Source: an uncultured Verrucomicrobiae bacterium (GTDB lineage Bacteria; Verrucomicrobiota; Verrucomicrobiia; Limisphaerales; UBA1096). From it: a DNA stretch of 64,000 bases. Positions within the stretch are counted from its first letter, which is position 1. The number at the start of each line of letters is the position of its first letter. The stretch spans positions 1 through 64,000 of the forward strand of contig CALJHX010000042.1 in assembly GCA_937770485.1 (NCBI GenBank), given 5' to 3'. A program made the translations under genes and the position numbers. This document shows, piece after piece, positions 27,876 through 35,891 of this stretch. The notes beneath the pieces are model-generated. The model saw only the letters and a list, made by a program, of their open reading frames with translations. It was not told the origin of the DNA and made no database searches.

Positions 27876-28390
27876 ATGCCGGCAGATCCAAATCCGGTAA
27901 ATCTTTTATTCAAGATCGCCGGGTACAAATTCAAGAGTTTCATCGAGGTCTAGTAGGTTCAGATTCTTTCTTAGTATTCTAGATTAACTTGGGACTGCCT
28001 GACTCTCGAGGTCTGAATAGACCATCCTCCCATACCAGAGCCAGGATCCGGAGATCTACTGGGAGGAAGCGGAAACGCTCGATGGGCAGACGCTGGTGTC
28101 GAACCTCTAGCTGGTTGATCATGACTTGGCCAACCTCGGCCCGAAGTTCCGCGCCAAACTCCAGTTCAAGGTTTATCGGTCATAAAACCTCCGGCAACTG
28201 ACATTGCCCAACAGTCTGGGTATGATATACTCCGCCAGTAGCTCCTACTTCTGGAAATACGTCAGGTTTACGCTGTGAGCGCCGACCTCGCGTTCTTCTT
28301 TTTTGATTCTGACTGGCCGGGTAAAACCGGTGAGGCAGTTTCCATTTTACAAGACAACTGGTCGGCATCGACCTCAAGTTGCTGACCGTG
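27876..28390 (+). pseudogene. Unidentified decayed coding region
   Basis: Several short open stretches with protein-like composition lie in line but are broken by stops and frame changes. MPADPNPVNLLFKIAGYKFKS starts at 27876 and ends in TAG at 27951. From 28045 one frame reads DPEIYWEEAETLDGQTLV, then LVDHDLANLGPKFRAKLQF, then LPNSLGMIYSASSSYFWKY, with TAG and TAA between and a TGA at the end; DLAFFFFDSDW follows in another frame. I do not recognise the family. The pattern suggests one gene with several inactivating changes. Confidence 0.4.
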
Positions 28391-28397
28391 CTAAACA

Positions 28398-28595
28398 ATG
28401 GGACTGTTCGACAGAATTGAGTCAGCGATTGAAAAGGACATACTTGCGTTAAAGCCGGAAACTGAATTGCACACGAAGATTAAGACTGACGAACCAGAAA
28501 TTCAGGAGGAAGAAACGTCCTATCAGCATGAATTACCAAAGAGAAAATGTGAGAGCACAGTGAATACCATCAATTACTTTCACAGAGCGTTTTGA
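28398..28595 (+). CDS. Small hypothetical ORF
   Basis: An ATG-started frame of 65 residues (MGLFDRIESAIEKDILALKP...) has a charged, helical composition with an acidic middle (DEPEIQEEE). No ribosome binding site is clear and no family is recognised. It lies within the decayed 27-29 kb stretch and may be part of it. After it, 28596-28892 is AT-rich with a TTGACA at about 28678, but I see no matching -10 box and no gene. Confidence 0.22.
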   Translation: MGLFDRIESAIEKDILALKPETELHTKIKTDEPEIQEEETSYQHELPKRKCESTVNTINYFHRAF

Positions 28596-28892
28596 AAGCA
28601 AGGATCGGTTTTATATTGAACTATAACGTTAACGCTTGCTGACTTGCTGCGTTATTGGTGTTTTATTTCGTTTTTTTGTTGACACTCAAACCTGCTCCCG
28701 CAAAATTCTTAGAACTCTGAGTGAGGTTTATCCTCAGTTCCTCCCGGCCCAGTGACGACTCCGCCGATTCGTTGCTGGGCCTTTTTATTCTGTTCGTTTT
28801 CGTGCGAAATTGCAATTGTTTGCAGGCACGCGGTATCAGTTGCCAAGGTCTATGAAGTCTGCTTTTCCATTGTTGATTGTCGCCCCCCGTTT

Positions 28893-29120
28893 ACCTGCGT
28901 CTCGCAGGGGGATGCCCCCACGTTGATCATCCATGGCGACGCCGACAAATTGGTGCCGATTTATTAGCAGGCATAACGGATTATGGCTAAGTTCAAGGCG
29001 GCCGGAGTCGAGACGAGACTGCTCGTTATGCCCGGTAAGGATCATAGATGGAAGGCGGAACCTTCGGAAGTGCAGACGGTCGGGGAGTGGTTTGACAAGC
29101 ACCTCTTGGCGACCCTTTAA
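28893..29120 (+). pseudogene. 3' remnant of an alpha/beta hydrolase
   Basis: One frame reads PPFTCVSQGDAPTLIIHGDA, DKLVPIY, TAG, QA, TAA, RIMAKFKAAGVETRLLVMPG, KDHRWKAEP and ends WFDKHLLATL before TAA at 29118. This is the C-terminal third of a BD-FAE/dienelactone-hydrolase-type alpha/beta hydrolase with the catalytic Asp (HGDADKLVP) and His (KDHRW). The two stops stand where related proteins carry glutamines (VPIQQAQR), consistent with C-to-T changes of CAG and CAA. The N-terminal part, including the nucleophile, is absent. Confidence 0.65.
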
Positions 29121-29127
29121 TGTGCCG

Positions 29128-30504
29128 ATGTCAGCCTCCTTACAATCCGCTTTCATGAGGCTCGTACTGGCTTGGTTTGCCTTTTCATCGCTTGCCCAAG
29201 CTGAAGATTGGCCGCAGTGGCTGGGCGCAAACCGCGATGCGGAGTGGCGCGAGGAGGGGATCATTGACCGTTTTCCTGAAGGAGGCCCCAAGCTTCGCTG
29301 GGAAAGTAAACTGGGCGCTGGGTATTCCGGTCCGGCCGTCGCGCAAGGGCGGGTGTTCGTGATGGACCGCCTGGCTGCGGAGGTGAATCCGGACAAGGCC
29401 AGATTGCTGCATGAAGGCACGCCGCCGCGCAACATTAACTTTGTCCGCAAGCTCCTGCCTGGCAGGGAGCGCCTAGTTTGCTTAAACGAAGCCGACGGGA
29501 AACTACTCTGGGTACACGAGTGGGACTGTCCGTACACGACTGTGGCGGCCTATGCGATAGGCCCCCGGGCGACTCCCACCGTGGACGGCGCACGCGTGTA
29601 TGCGCTGGGTGCGGAGGGAAACTTGTTTTGTCTTAATTCGAAGACCGGTGTGGTGCATTGGAGTCGTGATTTCAAGAAGGATTACGGGTTGGAGATTCCG
29701 GAATGGGGCACAGCAGCCCATCCGCTTGTGCACGGGGAGCGCTTGATCTGCATCGTTGGGGGAGAAGGAACTACTTGCGTTGCCTTTGACAAGATGACGG
29801 GTAGGGAATTATGGCGAGCGTTGAGCGCGGGACAACCCGGATACTGTCCGCCGATCGTCAGGCTCATTGGAGGGAAGGAGCAACTGCTGGTTTGGCACAG
29901 TGATGCGCTGGAGTCCCTCAACCCCGAAGACGGCACGGTTTACTGGTCGGTGCAGATCAAGCCGACCTACGCCATGTCGATTGGTCAGCCGGTAGTGGAG
30001 GGTAACCGGGTTTACGTTATGGGGTACAACCGCGTCTCTGCTTGTGTTGAAGTGGCTGAAGATGGTGGAACGGCCAAGTTGCTCTGGAAAGGCAACACCC
30101 GGCGCGGTATAGCTGGGGTGCACAACACAGCCTTCATCCATGACGGTCAGATTTACGCCTGTGGGCCAAACGGGAAATATTCTTGCGCACGCTTGGTTGA
30201 TGGCGAAAAGTTGTGGTCGACATTCTCACCTGCGGAAGGCGGACGACCGGTCAGTTGGGCGAACGTGTTCACGGTAAGACAAGGTAACCGGTACTTTTTG
30301 GCAAACGACTATGGCGAGTTGATCATTGCGGGGTTAAGTCCGGCTGGATATAATGAAATCAGCCGAGCCAAGCTGATTGATCCAACACATCAGGTTGGCG
30401 GTCGGACGCTGGTCTGGTCTCATCCGGCTTTTGCGAATCGAAGCGTTTATCTGCGTAACGACCGTGAAATCCGCTGTTACAGTTTAGCCAAGGGGCCTAA
30501 TTGA
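29128..30504 (+). CDS. Secreted PQQ-like beta-propeller repeat protein
   Basis: The product (458 aa from the ATG at 29128; 449 from the ATG at 29155) carries a signal peptide with the core LVLAWFAFSSLAQA. The mature part opens EDWPQWLGANRDAEW, then repeated WD-like blades such as GKLLWVHEWDCP, ALGAEGNLFCLNSKTGVVHW and CVAFDKMTGRELW. These are typical of the PQQ-binding-like family, which in Planctomycetes and Verrucomicrobia usually lacks dehydrogenase cofactor residues and has no assigned role. It starts right after the hydrolase remnant. Confidence 0.88.
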   Translation: MSASLQSAFMRLVLAWFAFSSLAQAEDWPQWLGANRDAEWREEGIIDRFPEGGPKLRWESKLGAGYSGPAVAQGRVFVMDRLAAEVNPDKARLLHEGTPPRNINFVRKLLPGRERLVCLNEADGKLLWVHEWDCPYTTVAAYAIGPRATPTVDGARVYALGAEGNLFCLNSKTGVVHWSRDFKKDYGLEIPEWGTAAHPLVHGERLICIVGGEGTTCVAFDKMTGRELWRALSAGQPGYCPPIVRLIGGKEQLLVWHSDALESLNPEDGTVYWSVQIKPTYAMSIGQPVVEGNRVYVMGYNRVSACVEVAEDGGTAKLLWKGNTRRGIAGVHNTAFIHDGQIYACGPNGKYSCARLVDGEKLWSTFSPAEGGRPVSWANVFTVRQGNRYFLANDYGELIIAGLSPAGYNEISRAKLIDPTHQVGGRTLVWSHPAFANRSVYLRNDREIRCYSLAKGPN

Positions 30505-30609
30505 CATCCAAACGCTTTGACAATTGCTGCAACTTTAGGAGTATGCTGGAGTTCAATACTTGGTTGACAACCAGCGTGGTTTTGGTACCAACCGCGCTGA
30601 CGAGACAGG

Positions 30610-30969
30610 ATGAGAGCTTTGAATAAAATGAAGATTAAACAAATGCGGGCCGGCGGATTCACGCTGGTGGAAATCATGATCGTAGTGGCCATCATCGGCC
30701 TGCTAATCGCCGTGGCTGTCCCCAATTTCAGCAAGATGCGCAAAGACGCACAAAAGACAGCCTGCCACGCCCAGTTGAAGCAAATCGATGGCAGCAAGGA
30801 AATGTGGGCCACACAGGAAAAACGGGCTGACGGCGACACGCCGAACGAGAGCCAGTTGGGGGCTTACTTCAAGGACGGTATGCCAACCTGCCCAGGTGGC
30901 GGGTCATATTCCATCGCCCCGGTCGGGACAGACGGAACCTGCTCCGTACACGCAAAACTGGCGCAATAA
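30610..30969 (+). CDS. Type IV pilin/type II secretion pseudopilin-like protein
   Basis: A 119-residue prepilin with a basic leader ending GG, then FTLVEIMIVVAIIGLLIAVA: peptidase cleavage would fall between Gly16 and Phe17 with Glu at +5. The rest of the first helix (PNFSKMRKDAQKTACHAQLKQI) and a short C-terminal domain with two cysteines (TCPGGG, TCSVHA) follow. It stands alone without secretion or pilus genes, as many such genes do in Verrucomicrobia. A strong terminator follows within 21 bp. Confidence 0.88.
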   Translation: MRALNKMKIKQMRAGGFTLVEIMIVVAIIGLLIAVAVPNFSKMRKDAQKTACHAQLKQIDGSKEMWATQEKRADGDTPNESQLGAYFKDGMPTCPGGGSYSIAPVGTDGTCSVHAKLAQ

Positions 30970-30989
30970 ACAGCTTCACCATTTTGAAG

Positions 30990-31014
30990 AGGCGGCCCAT
31001 GCGGCCGCCTTTTT
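30990..31014 (+). terminator. Intrinsic terminator after the pseudopilin gene
   Basis: AGGCGGC and GCCGCCT form a perfect 7-bp GC-rich stem with a 7-base loop (CCATGCG), followed directly by five Ts. This ends the pseudopilin transcript before the ArsC/Spx-like gene starts at 31033. Confidence 0.88.
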
Positions 31015-31032
31015 CATTTCAATCAACTAAAA

Positions 31033-31389
31033 GTGAAACTCAAGTTTTACGCCTACAAAAACTGTGACACCTGCCGGAAGGCCATAAAATATCTGGATGA
31101 GAAGGGGGTGGGATACGAACTGATCCCTATCCGGGAACAACCGCCGACTAAGGCCGAGTTGAAAACCATGCTCGCCAACCACGACGGTAACATCCGAAAA
31201 CTGTTCAACACCTCGGGCGGTGACTACAAAGATCTAAACTTGAAAGAAAAGCTCCCCAATATGAGCCAAACAGACGCCATCGATCTTCTCTCAAAAAACG
31301 GCAACCTTATTAAACGCCCCTTCGTTATCTTTGGGGATCGGGGCCTTGTCGGTTTTAAGGAAAAGGAGTGGGGCGAGCGGATTGAGTGA
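31033..31389 (+). CDS. ArsC/Spx/YffB-family thioredoxin-like protein
   Basis: The 118-residue thioredoxin-fold protein starts from GTG with KLKFYAYKNCDTCRKAIKYL. The CxxC (C11, C14), DYKDLNLKEKLPNMS and the KRPFVIFGDRGLVGFKEKEW ending match the Spx/MgsR/YffB branch of the ArsC family. It lacks the typical grx-linked arsenate-reductase arginine set as far as I can judge, so arsenate reduction is not assured. It converges on the FMN reductase gene, ending 4 bp from it. Confidence 0.82.
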   Translation: MKLKFYAYKNCDTCRKAIKYLDEKGVGYELIPIREQPPTKAELKTMLANHDGNIRKLFNTSGGDYKDLNLKEKLPNMSQTDAIDLLSKNGNLIKRPFVIFGDRGLVGFKEKEWGERIE

Positions 31390-31393
31390 TTGG

Positions 31394-31987
31394 CTACTTC
31401 CGGAGTTGGGCGAGGAAACCGGGGGCGGTACCTGCGAGGTCGGCGGCGCGCTGTTTGGCAAGAAGGCGGCCGTAAACCTGGATGTCGTGCTGCAGTATCT
31501 CGAGACGGTTGCGTAGTTCGTCGGAGGCGACTTGGTCGTTCTTGACGTCAACTTTTTCCATAAAGGATACGCCGTAAGGCATCGACCAAGCGTAGCATTG
31601 GCGGGCAACTGTGCGAAGCTGATCGTGAACGGTGAGGCCCTTTTCGTGGGAGGCAACGATAGTTGCGAAGAGTTTGCCGGTGAACTCCTTCCAGAAGTGG
31701 TCGAGGAAGTTTTTGAGCGTGCTGCTGATGCTGCCGTGGTAATCTGGTGTGCCTAGCACGATGACATCCGCCGCGACGACTCTTTCCTTCAACAAAAGGT
31801 AGTAGTCCTGCTCCCAGACAGTGTCTGGGTTAAAGAGAGGCAGGGGATCTTCAATGAAATCGAGTGTATTGACTTCGCATCCATCTGTCGACAAGTTGTT
31901 TGCGAGGTGATTAATAACAACCCTGGTGATGGAGTCATCATGGAGGCTACCCACGACCAAAAGCACATTACACGAAGTGTCCGACAT
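31394..31987 (-). CDS. NADPH-dependent FMN reductase family protein
   Basis: The flavodoxin-like protein (197 aa) has the FMN phosphate loop VVGSLHDDSITR and GTPDYHGSISSTLKNFLDHF, the hallmark of NADPH:FMN reductases, azoreductases and ArsH. It could be an ArsH-like partner of the arsC-aquaporin operon 1 kb away, but ArsH is usually longer (about 230 aa) and the motif is shared by the wider family. About 66 bp of its 5' end is duplicated inside the broken phoU gene at 35913-35978, evidence of local rearrangement. Confidence 0.8.
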   Translation of the reverse strand: MSDTSCNVLLVVGSLHDDSITRVVINHLANNLSTDGCEVNTLDFIEDPLPLFNPDTVWEQDYYLLLKERVVAADVIVLGTPDYHGSISSTLKNFLDHFWKEFTGKLFATIVASHEKGLTVHDQLRTVARQCYAWSMPYGVSFMEKVDVKNDQVASDELRNRLEILQHDIQVYGRLLAKQRAADLAGTAPGFLAQLRK

Positions 31988-32053
31988 ACGGCAAAGTGTT
32001 GTGTTGGCATTTACTCAAGTCGATCCTTAATTAGCCGTTTGGGCTAGGAGATT

Positions 32054-32851
32054 ATGCGGGATTTGACTGTCATTTGTGCGGGTGCAATATGTTTAATATG
32101 TACCAGTGGCTGCCTGATCAATGACTCAGCGATTATACAGAAGCCAGCATGGGTTGAACGAGCGTTCTTGCCAAGGCCGTCACGTTTGGCTGAAGCTGAG
32201 GATCGAATGGAGTTCGGACTTGTCGCGGAATACCGACGAAGAACTGGTGAAGAGGGTTTGCGGAAGAAGACTGCCCTCTTGCGAGAAGGAGACCTTATTG
32301 CAGCACGTTTAGGGAAAGTAGAGGCGGGTATGGATTTGTTCCTAAAGTGGCAAAAATATGCTGCTGGCTACACATTCTTAAAATATGGACATTTAGATTT
32401 GGTGATGCGTGAACCGAGCGGAGAAGATAAATTGGTATTGTTTACCTGTAATGGAATTGAAGGAGTGAACATCAAGCGTCAACTTCATGATTTAGGAAGT
32501 CGTGATTGGGATGCTTACCGAATGAAAGGTTGGGGCCGCGTTAATATAGATCGGTTGTTGGAATTTGTAAGGATAAGCATTGTTCAAGAGAAAGGAGGAG
32601 CGTCTTACGGTGACTTAAGTTCATTAGGGTTTGGGAATGCTAACCTTAAACCCAGAACACAGGCAGATATTGGTGGCGGTTATACCTGTTCGACCGTAGT
32701 TGCGGCGGCACTTTATTATGCAGGGGTGGAGCTAGATAAGACGCGGGGAAGCAGCCAGCTTGACCTTGTTTCTCCTAAGCAAATTGTCACAAGCAAAGGG
32801 CGTTTCACTGCAATCCAAACATCGAAAGAGAGTCAAGACGGTTGTCCTTGA
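32054..32851 (+). CDS. Lipoprotein with permuted papain-like (YiiX/NlpC-P60) fold
   Basis: The 265-residue protein has a lipobox-like signal (GAICLICTSGC, Cys18/19 region), so it is probably an outer-membrane or periplasmic lipoprotein. REGDLIAARLG, YGHLDLVM (possible catalytic His) and GGGYTCSTVVAAALYYAGVEL (possible catalytic Cys) fit the permuted YiiX/NlpC-P60 amidase superfamily: GD, H and C in that order. The substrate is unknown. The gene is visibly AT-richer than its neighbours, with codons such as TTA, AAA and ATA, hinting at transfer. Its 3' end overlaps arsC by 19 bp tail to tail. Confidence 0.62.
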   Translation: MRDLTVICAGAICLICTSGCLINDSAIIQKPAWVERAFLPRPSRLAEAEDRMEFGLVAEYRRRTGEEGLRKKTALLREGDLIAARLGKVEAGMDLFLKWQKYAAGYTFLKYGHLDLVMREPSGEDKLVLFTCNGIEGVNIKRQLHDLGSRDWDAYRMKGWGRVNIDRLLEFVRISIVQEKGGASYGDLSSLGFGNANLKPRTQADIGGGYTCSTVVAAALYYAGVELDKTRGSSQLDLVSPKQIVTSKGRFTAIQTSKESQDGCP

Positions 32852-33288
32852 AGGCCGTTTATTCTGCTGAGTCCGTAATCGGTGAAAACGCGCTGTATTT
32901 CGTCGCGCACCTGCTCGAAGGCATTCCGAATTTCCTCCTCTGTGCCTTTGACCTTGGCCGGGTCGGGGAATGGCCAGTGATGCCGGCACGTCTGGCCGGG
33001 GAAGGAGGGGCAGGCTCGATCGGCATTGTCGCAAACGGTGATTACCGTCTCGACGTTACTCGAAAGAAATTCGTTCATGTGCTTTGAAGTGTGGCTGGAA
33101 ATATCGATACCAATCTTGCCAAGGGTGAGGATGGCGAATGGATGAACAGAGCCGGTTGGATCTGAACCGGCGCTCTGCACATTTAGCACATTCCCTGCAA
33201 CTTCCCGAAGTATACCCTCTGCCATGTGGCTGCGGCAGGAGTTACCGGTGCAGAGAATCAGAATGAGTGGCTTGACCTGTTTTTCCAT
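32833..33288 (-). CDS. arsC: Arsenate reductase, thioredoxin-coupled type
   Basis: The low-molecular-weight phosphatase-fold ArsC reduces As(V) to As(III). The nucleophilic loop CTGNSCRS places Cys13 and Arg19; the redox cysteines are Cys85 (VCDNADR) and Cys92 (ACPSFPG), matching C10, C82 and C89 of Staphylococcus ArsC. DPAKVKGTEEE is also typical. It is the last gene of the nptA > phoU > aquaporin > arsC operon, 27 bp after the aquaporin. No arsB or acr3 pump is in the window, so the aquaporin is the likely arsenite exit, as in the AqpS-ArsC system of Sinorhizobium. Confidence 0.93.
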   Translation of the reverse strand: MEKQVKPLILILCTGNSCRSHMAEGILREVAGNVLNVQSAGSDPTGSVHPFAILTLGKIGIDISSHTSKHMNEFLSSNVETVITVCDNADRACPSFPGQTCRHHWPFPDPAKVKGTEEEIRNAFEQVRDEIQRVFTDYGLSRINGLQGQPS

Positions 33289-33315
33289 ACTAAATTTAGA
33301 TTCCGGATTGGTTGT

Positions 33316-33981
33316 TCAGGGGTCGCGCTTAGCCGGTCGGAGTGAACGCCAAGCGGGCACGGCGAGTAGGGCGCCAAGCGTGGGGGCGAAAAGGTAAATC
33401 CAAAATCCGGTAAAGTTCATGCTCACCACCGCCGGGCCCAGTGAACGCGCCGGGTTCATCGAGGCTCCCGATATGGGACCCGCGAGAATGGCCTCCATTG
33501 CAATCACCCCGCCCACTACAATACCGACCACAATTCCTTTCTCCTTTGACTCAGTTGCAACATTCAAAATAACGAACATAAGAATGAATGTAAGGATAAT
33601 CTCAAGGATAAAGCATTGGTAAAGCAATCCCTCTTTAGGAATGGTCGCGCCCATCTCGGCGTGATTGCCAAACAGAACTCGAAGCAGGAGGCTGGCCAAC
33701 AATGCCCCGGAGCATTGGGCGAGAATATAGGGTGTAACTTTCTTCCCCTTAAACTGTCCGGACGCCCAAAAGGCAAGTGTGACAGCCGGGTTGATGTGCG
33801 CCCCGGAGATATCGCCTAAGGTGTAAATCAAGGTCATGACAACAAGGCCGAAGACCAATCCAATTCCGAGCGGGGTGACTAGACCACCGGAAATATTGCC
33901 AAAGACAACCGCGCCTGTCCCGGCGAAAACCAGGATGAACGTGCCGATGGCTTCGGCGGCACATTGGCGGCTTAATCGCAT
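33316..33981 (-). CDS. MIP-family aquaporin/aquaglyceroporin (AqpS-like)
   Basis: The 221-residue channel has six hydrophobic helices and two pore motifs, HINPAVTLAF (NPA at 64-66) and SMNPARSLGPA (NPA at 176-178). The operon position directly before arsC suggests it lets arsenite (as As(OH)3) out down its gradient, as AqpS does. From the sequence alone, water or glycerol transport is equally possible. Confidence 0.9.
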   Translation of the reverse strand: MRLSRQCAAEAIGTFILVFAGTGAVVFGNISGGLVTPLGIGLVFGLVVMTLIYTLGDISGAHINPAVTLAFWASGQFKGKKVTPYILAQCSGALLASLLLRVLFGNHAEMGATIPKEGLLYQCFILEIILTFILMFVILNVATESKEKGIVVGIVVGGVIAMEAILAGPISGASMNPARSLGPAVVSMNFTGFWIYLFAPTLGALLAVPAWRSLRPAKRDP

Positions 33982-34005
33982 GGTCTAAATCCCGTAGTGG
34001 GTTTT

Positions 34006-34674
34006 TTATTTTTCGCGGTAACCAATCCGGTGGAACGGGTTAACAACGCTGGTGACGATGTTTCGGGAATGACTGGCGATGCGTTTCAGGAACCGGGCGT
34101 ATAGGGAAACGGCTGTAGCGTCCGAGCTGTTGAGGCCAGTGACTGCCCCGGACAGTATGGAGTTGGAAATTTCCTCGCAGGCGTCGGACAAGCCTTCCTT
34201 GTAGTTATTCATGATGAGCCGGGCCTTGTCTTCGTCCCGGTCCTTGAACACCTCAATCATGCTCTTGAAATCTGATGTCACCAAAGCTTCCACATTTTGA
34301 AGTTTCTCCTCAACGGGGCCTCCCTCGAGCCGTAGGGGGTGGTGGACTGCGAGGTCATAGATGTTTTTTGTGTAGTCACCAATCCTCTCAATATCGATCA
34401 CAACACTTACCAGGCCCAGGCCGGAGGCGAGGTTGGTTTCACCTGAGACGACAAGGTGAGTCATCACTTTTTTGCGGACATCGCGTTCGCTGCGGTTTAC
34501 GCCCTTGTCAGCATCGTAAATATCGAAATCAACATTTGCGGTGTCTGAGTGTCGCAACGCCTTAACCGAGGCGTCATACATGTAAGCATCGGTGTCGAGC
34601 ATCCCGGCAGCTTCCTGATAGGCCTGCTCGAACAGGTTGTCTTTCTTGAATAGTTGAATGAGTTCTTTCCACAT
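34006..34674 (-). CDS. PhoU-domain protein
   Basis: The 222-residue helical protein has the PhoU pattern of repeated three-helix units: VVSGETNLASGLGLVSVVID, IERIGDYTKNIYDLA (the conserved E/D-rich helix) and a second half ending RFLKRIASHSRNIVTSVV. PhoU proteins tune phosphate uptake and Pho signalling; stand-alone ones often pair with Na/Pi cotransporters, as here, 29 bp after nptA. Another, truncated PhoU start lies at 35940-36089. Confidence 0.85.
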   Translation of the reverse strand: MWKELIQLFKKDNLFEQAYQEAAGMLDTDAYMYDASVKALRHSDTANVDFDIYDADKGVNRSERDVRKKVMTHLVVSGETNLASGLGLVSVVIDIERIGDYTKNIYDLAVHHPLRLEGGPVEEKLQNVEALVTSDFKSMIEVFKDRDEDKARLIMNNYKEGLSDACEEISNSILSGAVTGLNSSDATAVSLYARFLKRIASHSRNIVTSVVNPFHRIGYREK

Positions 34675-34703
34675 AAGCCGGTTAGTCGTTTTGTCCGTGC
34701 ATA

Positions 34704-35852
34704 CTAGTCATTTCCGAATACTTTTGCAATCGAGTTCCATGTAAACGCAAGAGGGATAAGATAAAAAACGAGAACAATGAATACGATGGGAATGATGCGG
34801 TTCTTAAGGCATACTTCCGCCAACCATTCTGCGGCATTAACAGGTATCTCACGCATTTTCTTGAATGGTAGAAATATTATTGCCCCTGTTGCGTTAAAGA
34901 GAAAATGTGCGAAGGCGACGGTAGCACCCGCGAGCACCAGCGTGGGTGCAATGTCCGGCTGGCCCGCCACCGCCAAGGCGGCGAGAAGGCCGGTAATCGT
35001 GGTTCCGATGTTTGCGCCGATGGTGAATGGGAATATCTGTTGCAATCGGAGCACGCCAGCCCCAGCGAGGGGTACAATTAACGATGTGGTGATGGAACTG
35101 CTTTGAACCATAACGGTTAATACTAAACCGACAATAAACGACATAGCTAGGTTTCGGAAAACGTAGGTATCAAAAAATGACTCAAGTTTTTTTAGCACTA
35201 AACTCTGAAGGAGCTTCACGATACCCCAGAGCATGAAGAATGTGATGATTACAGACACCAGCAGAACAAGCCACGGAATATTGTTGAAAAGGTCCGAAAG
35301 GCCTTCGACTGCAGGCTTGGTGATTTTCTTAAGGTAGTTCTCCGGTTTCGTTATTCCGGTGACTTCGACAAAGATGCCACCCATCCAAGTGGCTGTTGTC
35401 TCAATAATGCGGAAGTAATACTCGAGCGGATAAACCAGTGCGACAGTGGTAAGGTTGAAAGTATCGTGAACGGATGAAGCGGCAAACGCCCGTCGGAACT
35501 CGGCCTTTCGCGTGATGTGGCCAAGCGAAACAAGTTTGGCAGTGACAGTCGTACCGATGTTGGCGCCCATGACCATGAAGATGGCGCTGCGAACGCCTAT
35601 GGCCTCTGCGGCTACCATGCCAATAACTATACTGGTTGTGGTTGATGAGCTTTGGACGATGGTCGTGGCCAGAACACCAATGAACAGGCCTACCATTGGT
35701 GAAGATGTCGCTTCCAGAATTTTCTGGGAAAACTCCTTGCCAAACAACTTGAAGGAATACCCCATCCCTCCGATCCCGACGAGAAACAGGTAGAGGCAGG
35801 ACGCAACGGCCAGGATCTTTACAATTGTCAGAACTCGTTCATTCATGAGCAT
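34704..35852 (-). CDS. Na+/phosphate cotransporter (NptA/PNaS family)
   Basis: The 382-residue membrane protein carries the two inverted repeats of the PNaS family: IVQSSSTTTSIVIGMV (QSSS at 67-70) with MGANIGTTVTAKLVS, and MVQSSSITTSLIVPLAGAG near 250 with TIGANIGTTITGLLAAL. It imports phosphate with sodium across the inner membrane. Phosphate importers also carry arsenate, so its place upstream of arsC makes sense. Possible starts are the ATG at 35852 or the ATG two codons later. It heads a four-gene minus-strand operon. Confidence 0.92.
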   Translation of the reverse strand: MLMNERVLTIVKILAVASCLYLFLVGIGGMGYSFKLFGKEFSQKILEATSSPMVGLFIGVLATTIVQSSSTTTSIVIGMVAAEAIGVRSAIFMVMGANIGTTVTAKLVSLGHITRKAEFRRAFAASSVHDTFNLTTVALVYPLEYYFRIIETTATWMGGIFVEVTGITKPENYLKKITKPAVEGLSDLFNNIPWLVLLVSVIITFFMLWGIVKLLQSLVLKKLESFFDTYVFRNLAMSFIVGLVLTVMVQSSSITTSLIVPLAGAGVLRLQQIFPFTIGANIGTTITGLLAALAVAGQPDIAPTLVLAGATVAFAHFLFNATGAIIFLPFKKMREIPVNAAEWLAEVCLKNRIIPIVFIVLVFYLIPLAFTWNSIAKVFGND

Positions 35853-35891
35853 TAAGGGCTGAGATGCCGGGTAATAATCTTACTGTACTGG

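Noticed and set aside
28836-29537. Minus-strand frame of 233 codons
   Set aside because: It runs opposite the hydrolase remnant and the PQQ-like gene start; composition is Ser/Arg-rich shadow type.
31033-31389. Calling the ArsC/Spx-type protein an arsenate reductase
   Set aside because: The CxxC and C-terminal pattern fit the Spx/YffB branch, whose members mostly do not reduce arsenate; the true arsC is at 32833.
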